From Azoarcus sp. (GTDB lineage Bacteria; Pseudomonadota; Gammaproteobacteria; Burkholderiales; Rhodocyclaceae), in assembly GCA_013911595.1 (NCBI GenBank), contig JACESY010000016.1:1-32026 (forward strand): 32,026 bases of DNA, read 5' to 3'. Positions 19,186-27,268 of the stretch are shown in pieces (the first letter of the stretch is position 1; the number at the start of each line of letters is the position of its first letter). A program made the position numbers and the translations under genes. The notes beneath the pieces were generated by a model. That model did not search any database, was not told the origin of the DNA, and saw only the letters and a list, made by a program, of their open reading frames with translations.

Positions 19186-20307
19186 ATGCGCGGACACTTC
19201 GAATGCCGTAGCGACGCAAGCGGCCAGGTACTGCACGTCGCCGGCGATTGGACCCTGGCGCACTACCCGGCGCTCGATCGCGAGTTCGAGGCGCTGCGTC
19301 GCGGGGCACGCGCCGCCGGCCGTGTCGAACTCGGCGCCATCGGCGCGCTCGACACGGCCGGCGCCCGGCTGTTGTGCGAAACCATCGACGCCGCGAAGCT
19401 GCACCCGGCCATCGAAGCCCTTCCCGATGGGCGTCGCGCACTGATGGAGACGGTCGCGGCTGCCCTTGAAAACGACGGCGGCGACACGCAAACGACACGC
19501 GGCAACACGCTCGGCGACGTGCTCGCCCATATCGGCGGCACGGTGATCGCCTTCCGCGATCATTTCCTTGGCATCAGCGCGCTGATCGGTCTCACGCTGG
19601 AGACCGCCGTGCGCATCCTGCCGCACCCGGGGCGCTGGCGCATGACGGCCTTCGTCGCGCATCTGGAACGCACCGGCCTGGACGCGCTGCCCATCGTCGC
19701 GCTGCTGACCTTTCTCGTCGGTGCGGTCGTGGCCTTTCTCGGGGCCACCGTGCTGACCGGCTTCGGCGCCAGCATCTACACCATCGATCTGGTCGCCTAT
19801 TCCTTTCTGCGCGAGTTCGGCGTGCTGCTCGCGGCGATTCTCGTCGCCGGACGCACTTCCAGCGCATTCGCCGCGCAGATCGGCTCGATGCGAGCCAACG
19901 AGGAAATCGACGCGATCCGGGTGCTCGGCCTGTCGCCGGTCGAGTTGCTGGTGCTGCCGCGCGTGCTCGCCCTGCTGGTCGCACTGCCGGTGCTCACCTT
20001 CGTCGCAATGCTCTCGGGCCTGGCTGGCGGCATGATCGTGTGCGCGATGAAACTCGACATCTCGCCGACCCTGTTCGTGTCGACGATCGAGACCAACGTG
20101 GCGCTGAGTCATTTCGTCATCGGCATGGCCAAGGCCCCGGTGTTCGCCTTTCTGATCGCGGTGATCGGCTGCAACGAGGGCTTTCGCGCCGGCGGCAGCG
20201 CGCAGTCGGTGGGCGAACACACCACCTCGGCCGTGGTGCAGTCGATCTTCGTGGTCATCGTGGTCGACGCGATCGCCGCGCTGTTCTGCATGGAGATGGG
20301 CTGGTGA
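19186..20307 (+). CDS. mlaE: MlaE-type lipid ABC transporter permease with N-terminal STAS domain
   Basis: 373 aa. Start MRGHFECRSD at 19186 (weak GGTGG upstream); the ORF track extends further up without support. The first about 95 residues look like a STAS domain (VLHVAGDWTLAHYPALDREFEAL ... VELGAIGALDTAGARLL), the fold that in the classical Mla system is the separate protein MlaB. After a linker comes the MlaE permease: EFGVLLAAILVAGRTSSAFAAQIGSMRANEEIDAIRVLGL and the C-terminal GCNEGFRAGGSAQSVGEHTTSAVVQSIF are typical. Inner-membrane subunit of a phospholipid or other lipid transporter. Its stop overlaps the mlaF start (GTGA). Confidence 0.93.
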   Translation: MRGHFECRSDASGQVLHVAGDWTLAHYPALDREFEALRRGARAAGRVELGAIGALDTAGARLLCETIDAAKLHPAIEALPDGRRALMETVAAALENDGGDTQTTRGNTLGDVLAHIGGTVIAFRDHFLGISALIGLTLETAVRILPHPGRWRMTAFVAHLERTGLDALPIVALLTFLVGAVVAFLGATVLTGFGASIYTIDLVAYSFLREFGVLLAAILVAGRTSSAFAAQIGSMRANEEIDAIRVLGLSPVELLVLPRVLALLVALPVLTFVAMLSGLAGGMIVCAMKLDISPTLFVSTIETNVALSHFVIGMAKAPVFAFLIAVIGCNEGFRAGGSAQSVGEHTTSAVVQSIFVVIVVDAIAALFCMEMGW

Positions 20308-21089
20308 GCGCGCCGGACAACGTCGTCGAGGTGCGCGGCCTGGTCACGCGCTTTGGCAGCCACGTGGTGCACGAAGGACTGGACCTGGACCTGCGGCGCG
20401 GCGAGATCCTCGGCGTGGTCGGGGGCTCGGGCACCGGCAAGTCGGTACTGCTTCGCACCATCCTGGGTCTGCAGAAACCGGCGGGCGGGAGCGTGCGTGT
20501 GTTCGGCGAGGATCTGGCCGCACTGCCCACGCGCGAGCGCAACCGCGTCGAGCGACGCTTCGGCGTGCTGTTCCAGCGCGGCGCGCTGTTCTCGTCGCTG
20601 ACCGTGGCCGAGAACATCGTGCTGCCGCTGGTCGAGCATGCCGGCCTGACGCGCGGCGAGGCTGCACCGCTGGCTGCGCTCAAGATCGCGCTGGCCGGCC
20701 TGCCGGCTGACGCCGCCGCGCGCCTTCCGGCCGAGTTGTCCGGCGGCATGGTCAAGCGCGCCGCGCTGGCGCGCGCCCTGGCGCTCGATCCCGACATCCT
20801 GTTTCTCGACGAGCCCACCGCCGGGCTGGACCCGATCGGCGCGGCCGCCTTCGACCGGCTGATCGCGACGCTGCGAGACGCGCTCGGCCTGACGGTGTTT
20901 GTCGTCACGCATGACCTGGACACGCTGTACGCGATTACCGATCGCGTCGCGGTGCTCGCGCGCCGCCATGTCATCCTGAACGCGGATCTGGCCACGGTCG
21001 CGCAAAGCGACGACGCCTGGGTGCGCGATTATTTCCGCGGCCCGCGTGGCCGCGCCGCGGCTACCGCATCCGTCACGGAGGGCAACTGA
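20304..21089 (+). CDS. mlaF: ABC transporter ATP-binding protein, MlaF type
   Basis: 261 aa, starting with GTG (MSAPDNVVEVRGLVTRFG) overlapping the mlaE stop by four bases; the ORF track's longer form lies inside mlaE. Walker A GGSGTGKS, signature LSGGMVKRAALARAL (with the Mla-type GMVKR), Walker B DILFLDEPTAGLDP, and the switch His in VTHDLDTLYAI. Cytoplasmic ATPase of the MCE lipid transporter. The next gene starts directly after its stop. Confidence 0.95.
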   Translation: MSAPDNVVEVRGLVTRFGSHVVHEGLDLDLRRGEILGVVGGSGTGKSVLLRTILGLQKPAGGSVRVFGEDLAALPTRERNRVERRFGVLFQRGALFSSLTVAENIVLPLVEHAGLTRGEAAPLAALKIALAGLPADAAARLPAELSGGMVKRAALARALALDPDILFLDEPTAGLDPIGAAAFDRLIATLRDALGLTVFVVTHDLDTLYAITDRVAVLARRHVILNADLATVAQSDDAWVRDYFRGPRGRAAATASVTEGN

Positions 21090-21989
21090 ATGGAAACCCG
21101 TGCGCATCACGTGCTGATCGGCCTGTTCACGATCGCCGCGGCCATCGGCGCGCTGCTGTTCGCGCTATGGCTGGGCCAGAGCGGCGGCGAGCGCGATCAG
21201 GCACTCTACGACATCGTCTTCCACGAGCCGGTCACCGGCCTGTCACGTGGCAGCACGGTCGAATTCAACGGCATCCGCATCGGCGATGTGGCGAGCCTGC
21301 GGCTCGACCCCAAGGACCCGCGCCGCGTATTCGCACGCGTGCGCATCGACCCGAGCGCGCCGATGCGCGGCGACACCCAGGCGCGCCTGGTGCCGGCGGG
21401 CATCACCGGGCTGTCGATCATCCGCCTGACCAGCGGCGACGACCCGGCCAGCCAGCCGCTACTGACCGACACCGACGAGATTCCCGTGATCGTCGCCACG
21501 CCGTCGCCGCTGAGCCGGCTGCTGGCCGACGGCGAGGACGTAATGCTCAATGTCAACGAACTGCTGATCCGCGCGCGCCAGGCCTTGTCGCCGCAGACCG
21601 TGGACGATTTATCCGCGACCCTGCACAACCTGCGGCTGGTGAGCGATTCACTGGCGGGACGGCGGGACGAGCTGGCCGCCACGCTCGATGACGCGAATCG
21701 TCTGATCGCATCCACCCACCGGCTGGTCGACGAGGAACTGGGCGACACGCTGGCCAGCGCCTCGCGGGCGATGAATGCCGTCGAGCGCACGGTCGGCGAG
21801 ATCGAATCCATCGTGCGTGACAATCGCGGCAATGTCGAAGGCGGTCTGCGCGGACTGGCCGACGTCGGCCCGGCCATGGCCGAGCTGCGTGCGACGCTGG
21901 CCTCGCTACGCACCATCACCCGCCAGCTCGAGGACAGCCCGCGCGACTATCTGCTCGGCCGCCAGCCCACACGGGAGTTCCAGCCATGA
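21090..21989 (+). CDS. mlaD: MCE-domain substrate-binding protein (MlaD-like)
   Basis: 299 aa. One N-terminal membrane anchor (VLIGLFTIAAAIGALLFALWLG) followed by a single MCE domain (about 35-120: EPVTGLSRGSTVEFNGIRIGDV ... ARLVPAGITGLSIIRLT). After that comes a long mostly helical C-terminal region (about 150-290) with heptad-like DDLSATLHNLRLVSDSLAGRR. E. coli MlaD is about 180 aa, so this protein carries an additional helical extension that could form a longer periplasmic tube or contact the lipoprotein encoded next. The stop overlaps the next start as ATGA. Confidence 0.9.
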   Translation: METRAHHVLIGLFTIAAAIGALLFALWLGQSGGERDQALYDIVFHEPVTGLSRGSTVEFNGIRIGDVASLRLDPKDPRRVFARVRIDPSAPMRGDTQARLVPAGITGLSIIRLTSGDDPASQPLLTDTDEIPVIVATPSPLSRLLADGEDVMLNVNELLIRARQALSPQTVDDLSATLHNLRLVSDSLAGRRDELAATLDDANRLIASTHRLVDEELGDTLASASRAMNAVERTVGEIESIVRDNRGNVEGGLRGLADVGPAMAELRATLASLRTITRQLEDSPRDYLLGRQPTREFQP

Positions 21990-22606
21990 ACCGACGCCTC
22001 GCCCTTGCCGCCCTGTCACTGACCACACTGCTTGCCGCGTGCTCGATCCTGCCCGAACGCGAGGCGGTCGACGTCTATCTGCTGCCCGGCACGATCGAAC
22101 ACGCGGGCGCGCCGTCCGGGCCGCAGCTCGACGTCTCGCTGCGCGTGCTGCGCCCGGTCAGCGGATCGCGCATCGCGGGGCGGCCCATCGTCGTAATCCC
22201 CGACGACCGGTTGGTGAGCGTCTACCAGGGCGCCTTGTGGACCGACCCGGCCCCGGTTCTGGTACGCGAGCGCATCGTCGACGCGCTGCTGGCCGGACAA
22301 CGCTTCGCGTCGGTCAGCACCGACGAACGCAGCCTGTTTGCGGACTTCGAACTCGACACCGAACTGCGCGCCTTCCAGAGTGAATACCGTAATGGCCATC
22401 CCGAAGCGGTGATCCGCATCGATGTCCGCCTTGCGCAGGGCAACACCCGGCGCATCGTTGCCAGCCAGCGCTTCGAGGCGCGCGAGGCGGCGGCCGGCAC
22501 CGCGGTGGCCGATGTCGTAGACGCCATGGGACGCGCGGCCGACCGCATCGCGCTGGAAATCGCCCGCTGGTCGGCCGGGCACGCCGCGCAAATCCCGCCG
22601 CGCTGA
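21986..22606 (+). CDS. ABC-type transport auxiliary lipoprotein (PqiC-like)
   Basis: 206 aa. Lipoprotein signal peptide with lipobox LAAC (Cys19: ALSLTTLLAACSIL). The VDVYLLPG start of the mature part, RPIVVIPDDRLVSVYQGALWTDPAPVLVRERIVDAL and the C-terminal VADVVDAMGRAADRIALEIARW match the auxiliary lipoprotein family found with PqiAB-type and Mce operons. Likely anchored in the outer membrane and receiving lipid from the MlaD-type tube. It ends the mlaE-F-D-lipoprotein operon; neither a MlaC periplasmic carrier nor a MlaA is present here. Confidence 0.85.
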   Translation: MNRRLALAALSLTTLLAACSILPEREAVDVYLLPGTIEHAGAPSGPQLDVSLRVLRPVSGSRIAGRPIVVIPDDRLVSVYQGALWTDPAPVLVRERIVDALLAGQRFASVSTDERSLFADFELDTELRAFQSEYRNGHPEAVIRIDVRLAQGNTRRIVASQRFEAREAAAGTAVADVVDAMGRAADRIALEIARWSAGHAAQIPPR

Positions 22607-22788
22607 GCCCTGCAGCGACCCTTCATGGTGCATCGCAAGGTGCGCACGACCCGAAGCGGTGCGCACTCGGCTCGAAGAAGTTCTGGCCCCGCCGGACGAG
22701 CACCCCTGATCCGCCCCACTTCCCTGCGCTTGCAGGCCTGAGGACCGGCGCAAGAGTCTGCCCCCGGATGGTGCGCACCGCCATGAGC
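22607..22788 (+). other. Gene-free upstream region of the nirB promoter
   Basis: Between the MCE operon and the sigma-54 box. It contains the activator element (22639-22666), a GGTGCATCGCAAGGTGC stretch just before it, a small CCTGC-GCTT-GCAGG hairpin and the GGTGCGCACC copy at 22770. No T-rich terminator for the MCE operon is evident. Short ORFs in the track here have no SD and no recognisable product. Confidence 0.5.
22639..22666 (+). promoter_or_regulatory. Upstream activator element of the nirB promoter (paired GTGCGCAC)
   Basis: GGTGCGCACG-N9-CGGTGCGCAC-type element: two copies of the palindromic octamer GTGCGCAC 19 bp apart, about 140 bp upstream of the sigma-54 -24 box. The same element with the same spacing lies upstream of nrtA. 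A third GGTGCGCACC copy is at 22770-22779, just before the promoter. Position and GTGC/GCAC half-sites suit an NtrC-class activator, but the spacing differs from the usual GCACC-N5-GGTGC site. Confidence 0.55.
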
Positions 22789-22804
22789 TGGCACGGCGCT
22801 TGCA
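22789..22804 (+). promoter_or_regulatory. Sigma-54 promoter of nirBD
   Basis: TGGCACG-GCGC-TTGCA, a full match to the RpoN -24/-12 consensus with the GG (22790) to GC (22802) spacing of 12. Predicted transcription start near 22815, leaving a structured leader of about 185 nt before nirB. This points to nitrogen-limitation control through RpoN and an NtrC-type activator. Confidence 0.85.
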
Positions 22805-22813
22805 TAGGACTGG

Positions 22814-22978
22814 GTCAGGGATGCCCGACGCAGCGTCGCGAAACCGCGGCATCCGAATGAATACGTCATTCCAAAGCAGCCCGGCCAAGGACGGCCCGAC
22901 TGCCGGGCAGCCAGAGCTGCCCGAGGATCAGCGCCGATCCCTGACGACATCGAATCATGTTCCGGCCCACGCGCCGGA
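22814..22978 (+). promoter_or_regulatory. Structured 5' leader of nirB, candidate attenuator
   Basis: The stretch between the sigma-54 start and nirB holds no credible gene but several pairings: GGATGCC/GGCATCC (22819-22854) enclosing two small hairpins; GAATGA/TCATTC (22855-22871); GCCCGGC (22879-22885) with GCCGGGC (22902-22908), in competition with CGGGCAGC/GCTGCCCG (22904-22923); GGATC-AGCGCC-GATCC (22925-22940), whose 3' arm can instead pair with the transcript 5' end (GTCAGGGAT/ATCCCTGAC); and TCCGGC/GCCGGA (22961-22978). Two six-base loops start with A and have G at position four (AAGGAC, AGCGCC), as in ANTAR-protein RNA targets. Regulatory role is inference. Confidence 0.45.
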
Positions 22979-22999
22979 GCGTTGTTGCGAGGGGAAATC

Positions 23000-25459
23000 A
23001 TGCGCAAACAGAAACTGGTAATGGTCGGCAACGGCATGGCCGGGGTGAAGACCCTGGAAGAACTGCTCAAGTACGTTCCCGACCAGTACGACATCACCGT
23101 CTTCGGCGCCGAGCCGCACGGCAACTACAACCGCATCATGCTCTCGCCGGTGCTCGCCGGCGAAATGGGCCTGCCCGAGATCATGCTCAATGATCTCGAC
23201 TGGTATGCCGACAACGGCATCACGCTGCACACCGGCCGCAAGGTGGTCGAGATCGATCGCATGCGCCGCGTAGTGCGTGCCGACGACGGCACCGAGGCCG
23301 AATACGACCGCCTGCTGCTGGCGACCGGCTCCAATCCCTTCATCCTGCCGGTGCCCGGCGCCGACCTGCCCGGCGTGATTGCCTATCGCGACATCGCCGA
23401 CACCGAAACCATGATCCAGGCGGCCAGCACCTGGCGCCACGCGGTCGTCGTCGGCGCCGGCCTGCTCGGACTGGAAGCGGCCAACGGCCTGGCCTTGCGT
23501 GGCATGGACGTGACCGTGGTGCACCTGGCCGACTGGATCATGGAGCGCCAACTCGACCAGCCCGCCGCCGAACTGCTGCAGGCCTCGCTCGAATCCAAGG
23601 GACTGAAGTTCGAGCTGGGCGCGCAGACCGCCGCGCTCGAAGCCGGTGAGGACGGGCGCGTGGCCGCACTCAAGCTCGCCGACGGGCGCAGCCTGCCAGC
23701 CGACCTCGTCGTGATGGCCGCCGGCATCCGCCCCAACACGGCGCTGGCCGAATCGGCCAAGCTGCACTGCAATCGCGGCATCGTCGTCGGCGACACCATG
23801 CAGACCGTGACCGATCCGCGCGTCTACGCCATCGGCGAATGCGTCAGCCATCGCGGCACCAGCTACGGTCTGGTCGCTCCCCTGTTCGAGCAGGCCAAAG
23901 TCTGTGCCAACCATCTGGCCGGCTTCGGCATCGGCCGCTACGAGGGCTCGGTAACCTCGACCAAGCTCAAGGTCACCGGTGTGGACGTGTTTTCGGCCGG
24001 TGACTTTTCCGGCGGCGAGGGATGCGACGAGATCGTGCTGCATGACCGCGCCGGCGGCGTGTATCGCAAGATCGTGCTGCGCGACGACAAGCTCGCCGGT
24101 GCGGTCATGGTCGGCGACACCACCGACGGCGCCTGGTACTTCCAGCTCATGCGCGAAGGCAAGAACGTCGCCGAAATGCGCGACCATCTGATGTTCGGCC
24201 AGAGCTTCTCGCAGTCGCATCTGGGCGACGCCGGCCACCAGGGCCAGAATCTGGCCGCCAGCCTGCCCGACACGGCCGAAGTGTGCGGCTGCAACGGCGT
24301 GTGCAAGGGCACCATCGTCAAGGCGATCAAGGAAAAGGGCTTGTTCACGCTCGACGACGTCAAGAAGCACACCAAGGCGTCGAGTTCCTGCGGCTCATGT
24401 ACCGGGCTGGTCGAGCAGTTGCTGGCTTCGACCATCGGCGGCGCCTTCCAGGCCGCCGACAAGCATTCCAAGCCCATCTGCGCGTGCACCGACCACAACC
24501 ACGGTGAGGTGCGTCAGGCGATCCGCGAGCGCAAGCTGCTGACCATCCCCGACGTCATGAAGGCGCTGGAGTGGAAGACGCCCAACGGCTGCGCGACCTG
24601 CCGCCCGGCGCTCAACTACTACCTGCTCTCGACCTGGCCGTTCGAGGCCGAGGACGATCCGCAGAGCCGTTTCGTCAATGAGCGCAGCCACGCCAACATC
24701 CAGAAGGACGGCACCTACTCGGTGGTGCCGCGCATGTTCGGCGGCCTGACCACGCCCGACGAGCTGCGCGCGATCGCCAACGTCGCCGAGAAGTACCAGA
24801 TCCCGACGGTCAAGGTCACCGGCGGTCAGCGCATCGACCTGCTCGGCGCGAAGAAGGCCGACCTGCCGCTGATCTGGCACGACCTGGGCGAGGCCGGCAT
24901 GGTCTCGGGCCACGCCTACGGCAAGAGCCTGCGCACCGTGAAGACCTGCGTCGGCTCCGAGCACTGCCGCTTCGGCACGCAGCGCTCGATGGAGATGGGG
25001 GTCAAGCTCGAAAAGATGCTCTTCGGCATGTGGTCGCCCCACAAGGTCAAGCTCGCGGTGTCGGGCTGCCCGCGCAACTGCGCCGAATCCGGCATCAAGG
25101 ATGTGGGCGTGATCGGCGTCGATTCGGGCTACGAGCTTTACGTGGCGGGCAACGGCGGCATCAAGACCGAGGTCGCGCAATTCCTGTGCAAGGTTGCCGA
25201 CGACGAGCAAGTGATGGAATACGGCGGTGCCTTCCTGCAGCTCTACCGTGAGGAGGCCTACTACCTGGAGCGCACGGTGCACTACGTCGAGCGCGTCGGC
25301 ATGGAGCACATCAAGCGCCACGTCGTCGAGGACGCGGACAACCGCAAGGCCCTCTACGAGCGCCTGCTGTTCGCGCTGCGCGACGCACCCGACCCCTGGG
25401 CCGAGCAGGCCACCCAGCCGAAGCTGCGCGAGCAGTTCGAAACGCTGCTCCCGGCGTAA
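23000..25459 (+). CDS. nirB: Assimilatory nitrite reductase [NAD(P)H], large subunit
   Basis: 819 aa. Reduces nitrite to ammonium with NAD(P)H through FAD, Fe-S and siroheme. Start MRKQKLVMVGNGMAGVKTLEE after GAGGGGAAATC; the ORF track's TTG start 18 bases up is not needed. FAD motif VGNGMAG and NAD motif VVVGAGLLGLEAANGL; a Cys cluster VCGCNGVCKG ... SSSCGSCTG (about residues 427-475) of the BFD-like [2Fe-2S] type. The siroheme/[4Fe-4S] cysteines are in TCVGSEHCRFG (about 650) and SGCPRNCAESG (about 690). First gene of the nirB-nirD-nasA unit behind a sigma-54 promoter. Cytoplasmic. Confidence 0.98.
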   Translation: MRKQKLVMVGNGMAGVKTLEELLKYVPDQYDITVFGAEPHGNYNRIMLSPVLAGEMGLPEIMLNDLDWYADNGITLHTGRKVVEIDRMRRVVRADDGTEAEYDRLLLATGSNPFILPVPGADLPGVIAYRDIADTETMIQAASTWRHAVVVGAGLLGLEAANGLALRGMDVTVVHLADWIMERQLDQPAAELLQASLESKGLKFELGAQTAALEAGEDGRVAALKLADGRSLPADLVVMAAGIRPNTALAESAKLHCNRGIVVGDTMQTVTDPRVYAIGECVSHRGTSYGLVAPLFEQAKVCANHLAGFGIGRYEGSVTSTKLKVTGVDVFSAGDFSGGEGCDEIVLHDRAGGVYRKIVLRDDKLAGAVMVGDTTDGAWYFQLMREGKNVAEMRDHLMFGQSFSQSHLGDAGHQGQNLAASLPDTAEVCGCNGVCKGTIVKAIKEKGLFTLDDVKKHTKASSSCGSCTGLVEQLLASTIGGAFQAADKHSKPICACTDHNHGEVRQAIRERKLLTIPDVMKALEWKTPNGCATCRPALNYYLLSTWPFEAEDDPQSRFVNERSHANIQKDGTYSVVPRMFGGLTTPDELRAIANVAEKYQIPTVKVTGGQRIDLLGAKKADLPLIWHDLGEAGMVSGHAYGKSLRTVKTCVGSEHCRFGTQRSMEMGVKLEKMLFGMWSPHKVKLAVSGCPRNCAESGIKDVGVIGVDSGYELYVAGNGGIKTEVAQFLCKVADDEQVMEYGGAFLQLYREEAYYLERTVHYVERVGMEHIKRHVVEDADNRKALYERLLFALRDAPDPWAEQATQPKLREQFETLLPA

Positions 25460-25485
25460 GCCCCGACCGAACAGGAAACCAGGAA

Positions 25486-25821
25486 ATGAACATGCCTCTT
25501 CCCCAATCCTCGACCACCTGGCGCCGCGTGTGTGCACTCGACGACATCCCGGTGCTCGGCGCGCGCACGCTGGAACACCCGACCCACGGCGCGATCGCCG
25601 TCTTCCGCAACAGTGAGGACGAAGTCTTCGCGCTGTCGGACCGCTGTCCGCACAAGGGCGGCCCGCTGTCGGCCGGCATCGTGCATGGGCGCGCCGTGAC
25701 CTGCCCGTTGCACAACTGGCGCATCGGCCTCGAAGACGGCCAAGCCGCCGAGCCCGACGAGGGTTGCACCGCCCGCTTCGACGCGCGCGTCGAGGACGGG
25801 CAAGTGCTGTTGCTGCTCTAG
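25486..25821 (+). CDS. nirD: Nitrite reductase [NAD(P)H], small subunit
   Basis: 111 aa. Rieske-fold partner of NirB. The protein has DRCPHKGGPLSAG and TCPLHNWRIGLEDG, i.e. CPH and CPLH, so both Cys-His pairs for a [2Fe-2S] cluster are retained, whereas some NirD lack them. 26 bp after nirB. Two close ATGs (MNM...); AGGAAACCAGGAA serves either one. Confidence 0.96.
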   Translation: MNMPLPQSSTTWRRVCALDDIPVLGARTLEHPTHGAIAVFRNSEDEVFALSDRCPHKGGPLSAGIVHGRAVTCPLHNWRIGLEDGQAAEPDEGCTARFDARVEDGQVLLLL

Positions 25822-25906
25822 CCGGCGCAGTCCCTCCCACGAAATCCGCCCGAAACGACGCGCGCTGCGGCGCGCGGCGCGGGCCCGTATTGCCCGGAGA
25901 ACCCTC

Positions 25907-27121
25907 ATGGACCGCAAATCCTTCCTCGCCGCCGGCCACACGCCGACGCTGATCGCCTCCTTCCTGTATTTCGATCTCGCCTTCATGGTGTGGGTGCTGC
26001 TCGGCCCGCTCGCGGTCAACATCGCTGCGGACCTCGGCCTGACGCCCTCGCAGCAAGGCTTGATGGTGGCCACCCCGGTGCTCGCCGGCGCGCTGCTGCG
26101 CGTGGCCATGGGCGTGCTGGTCGACCGACTGTCACCCAAGCGCGCCGCCATCATCGGCCAGATCGTCGTGATTGGCGCGCTGACCTGGGCCTGGCTGGCC
26201 GGCATCCACTCCTATCAGCAGACGCTGGTGCTGGGCATTTTCCTGGGCGTCGCGGGCGCGGCCTTCGCCGCCGCGCTGCCGCTGGCCTCGCGCTGGTATC
26301 CGCCCGAACATCAGGGCACGGCCATGGGCATCGCCGGTGCCGGCAACTCCGGCACCGCGTTTGCCGCGCTGTTCGCGCCGGGTCTGGCCATCGCCTACGG
26401 CTGGGACAACGTATTCGGGCTGGCGCTGATCCCGCTGGTGGCGGTGCTGGTGATGTTCATCATCGTCGCCAAGGACGCGCCCGGCGCACCGCCGTCGAAG
26501 ACCTTTGCCGAGTACCTGGCGGTACTCAAGGATCGCGACGCGTGGTGGTTCATGTTCTTCTACTCGGTCACCTTCGGCGGCTTCGTCGGACTGGCCTCGT
26601 CGCTGGTGATCTACTTCAACACCCAGTACGGGCTGGACGCCAAGACCGCCGGCTACTTCACCGCGGCCTGCGTATTCGCCGGATCGCTGGTGCGGCCCAT
26701 CGGCGGCAATGTCGCCGACCGCATCGGAGGCGTACGATCGCTGTCGATGATGTATCTCGTCGCTGCCTTCTTCATTGTCGTCGCCAGCTTCGGCCTGCCC
26801 TCGGTGTGGGCCGGCGCGGCCGCGTTCGTTTGCGCGATGCTCGCGCTGGGCATGGGCAATGGCGCGGTGTTCCAGCTTGTGCCGCAGCGCTTCCGCCGCG
26901 AGATCGGAGTGATGACCGGGCTGGTCGGCATGGCCGGTGGCGTCGGCGGCTTCTGGCTCGCGTCCAGCCTGGGCTTTTCGCAGGAGCTGACCGGCAGCTA
27001 CCAGCCCGGCCTGCTGGCCTTCGCCTTTCTCGCCGTGCTGGCGCTGGTCGGCCTGACCGGCGTCAAGCGCCGCTGGCGCACCACCTGGGGCGCGCCGCAC
27101 CTGACGGGCGCGAAGATCTGA
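25907..27121 (+). CDS. nasA: Nitrate/nitrite transporter, MFS NNP family
   Basis: 404 aa with about twelve transmembrane segments. The NNP signature AGAGNSGTAFAALFAPGLA and the N-terminal FLYFDLAFMVWVLLGPL with its conserved Arg in ALLRVAMGVLVDR, as well as SLVRPIGGNVADRIGG in the second half, identify a nitrate/nitrite permease of the inner membrane. GGAGA precedes the ATG. Placed 85 bp behind nirD, so it should supply substrate for assimilation. A NarK-type nitrite exporter role cannot be excluded from sequence alone, but the context favours uptake. Confidence 0.95.
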   Translation: MDRKSFLAAGHTPTLIASFLYFDLAFMVWVLLGPLAVNIAADLGLTPSQQGLMVATPVLAGALLRVAMGVLVDRLSPKRAAIIGQIVVIGALTWAWLAGIHSYQQTLVLGIFLGVAGAAFAAALPLASRWYPPEHQGTAMGIAGAGNSGTAFAALFAPGLAIAYGWDNVFGLALIPLVAVLVMFIIVAKDAPGAPPSKTFAEYLAVLKDRDAWWFMFFYSVTFGGFVGLASSLVIYFNTQYGLDAKTAGYFTAACVFAGSLVRPIGGNVADRIGGVRSLSMMYLVAAFFIVVASFGLPSVWAGAAAFVCAMLALGMGNGAVFQLVPQRFRREIGVMTGLVGMAGGVGGFWLASSLGFSQELTGSYQPGLLAFAFLAVLALVGLTGVKRRWRTTWGAPHLTGAKI

Positions 27122-27268
27122 GATGGGACGACCCCCACGCTCGCTGCGCTCGCGGAGGGACGGCTTTGCACAGCCGCCCCGTGTCGCGGGCGCGGAGCAG
27201 TGCTCAGCGAATTCCCCGCACCATCCCCCCGGGAGGAGAGACCCCGACCGGCCCACGGAGAAAGCGAC
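27122..27268 (+). other. Spacer with palindromic GC-rich sequence before the kinase gene
   Basis: 147 bp without a gene. It begins with CCCCCACGCTCGCTGCGCTCGCGGAGGG, whose ends can pair imperfectly and which resembles a short GC-rich element common between proteobacterial genes, then GGCT-TTGCAC-AGCC. No U-tract and no clear promoter; read-through from nasA into the next gene seems likely. Confidence 0.35.

Noticed and set aside
22858-23021. Possible leader peptide (MNTSFQSSPAKDG...) overlapping the nirB start
   Set aside because: No Shine-Dalgarno before the ATG and the codons lie in the structured leader; the open frame is easily explained by GC content.
22955-26056. 471-aa and 553-aa minus-strand ORFs
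   Set aside because: Both mirror nirB and nirD, whose Fe-S and siroheme motifs are clear.
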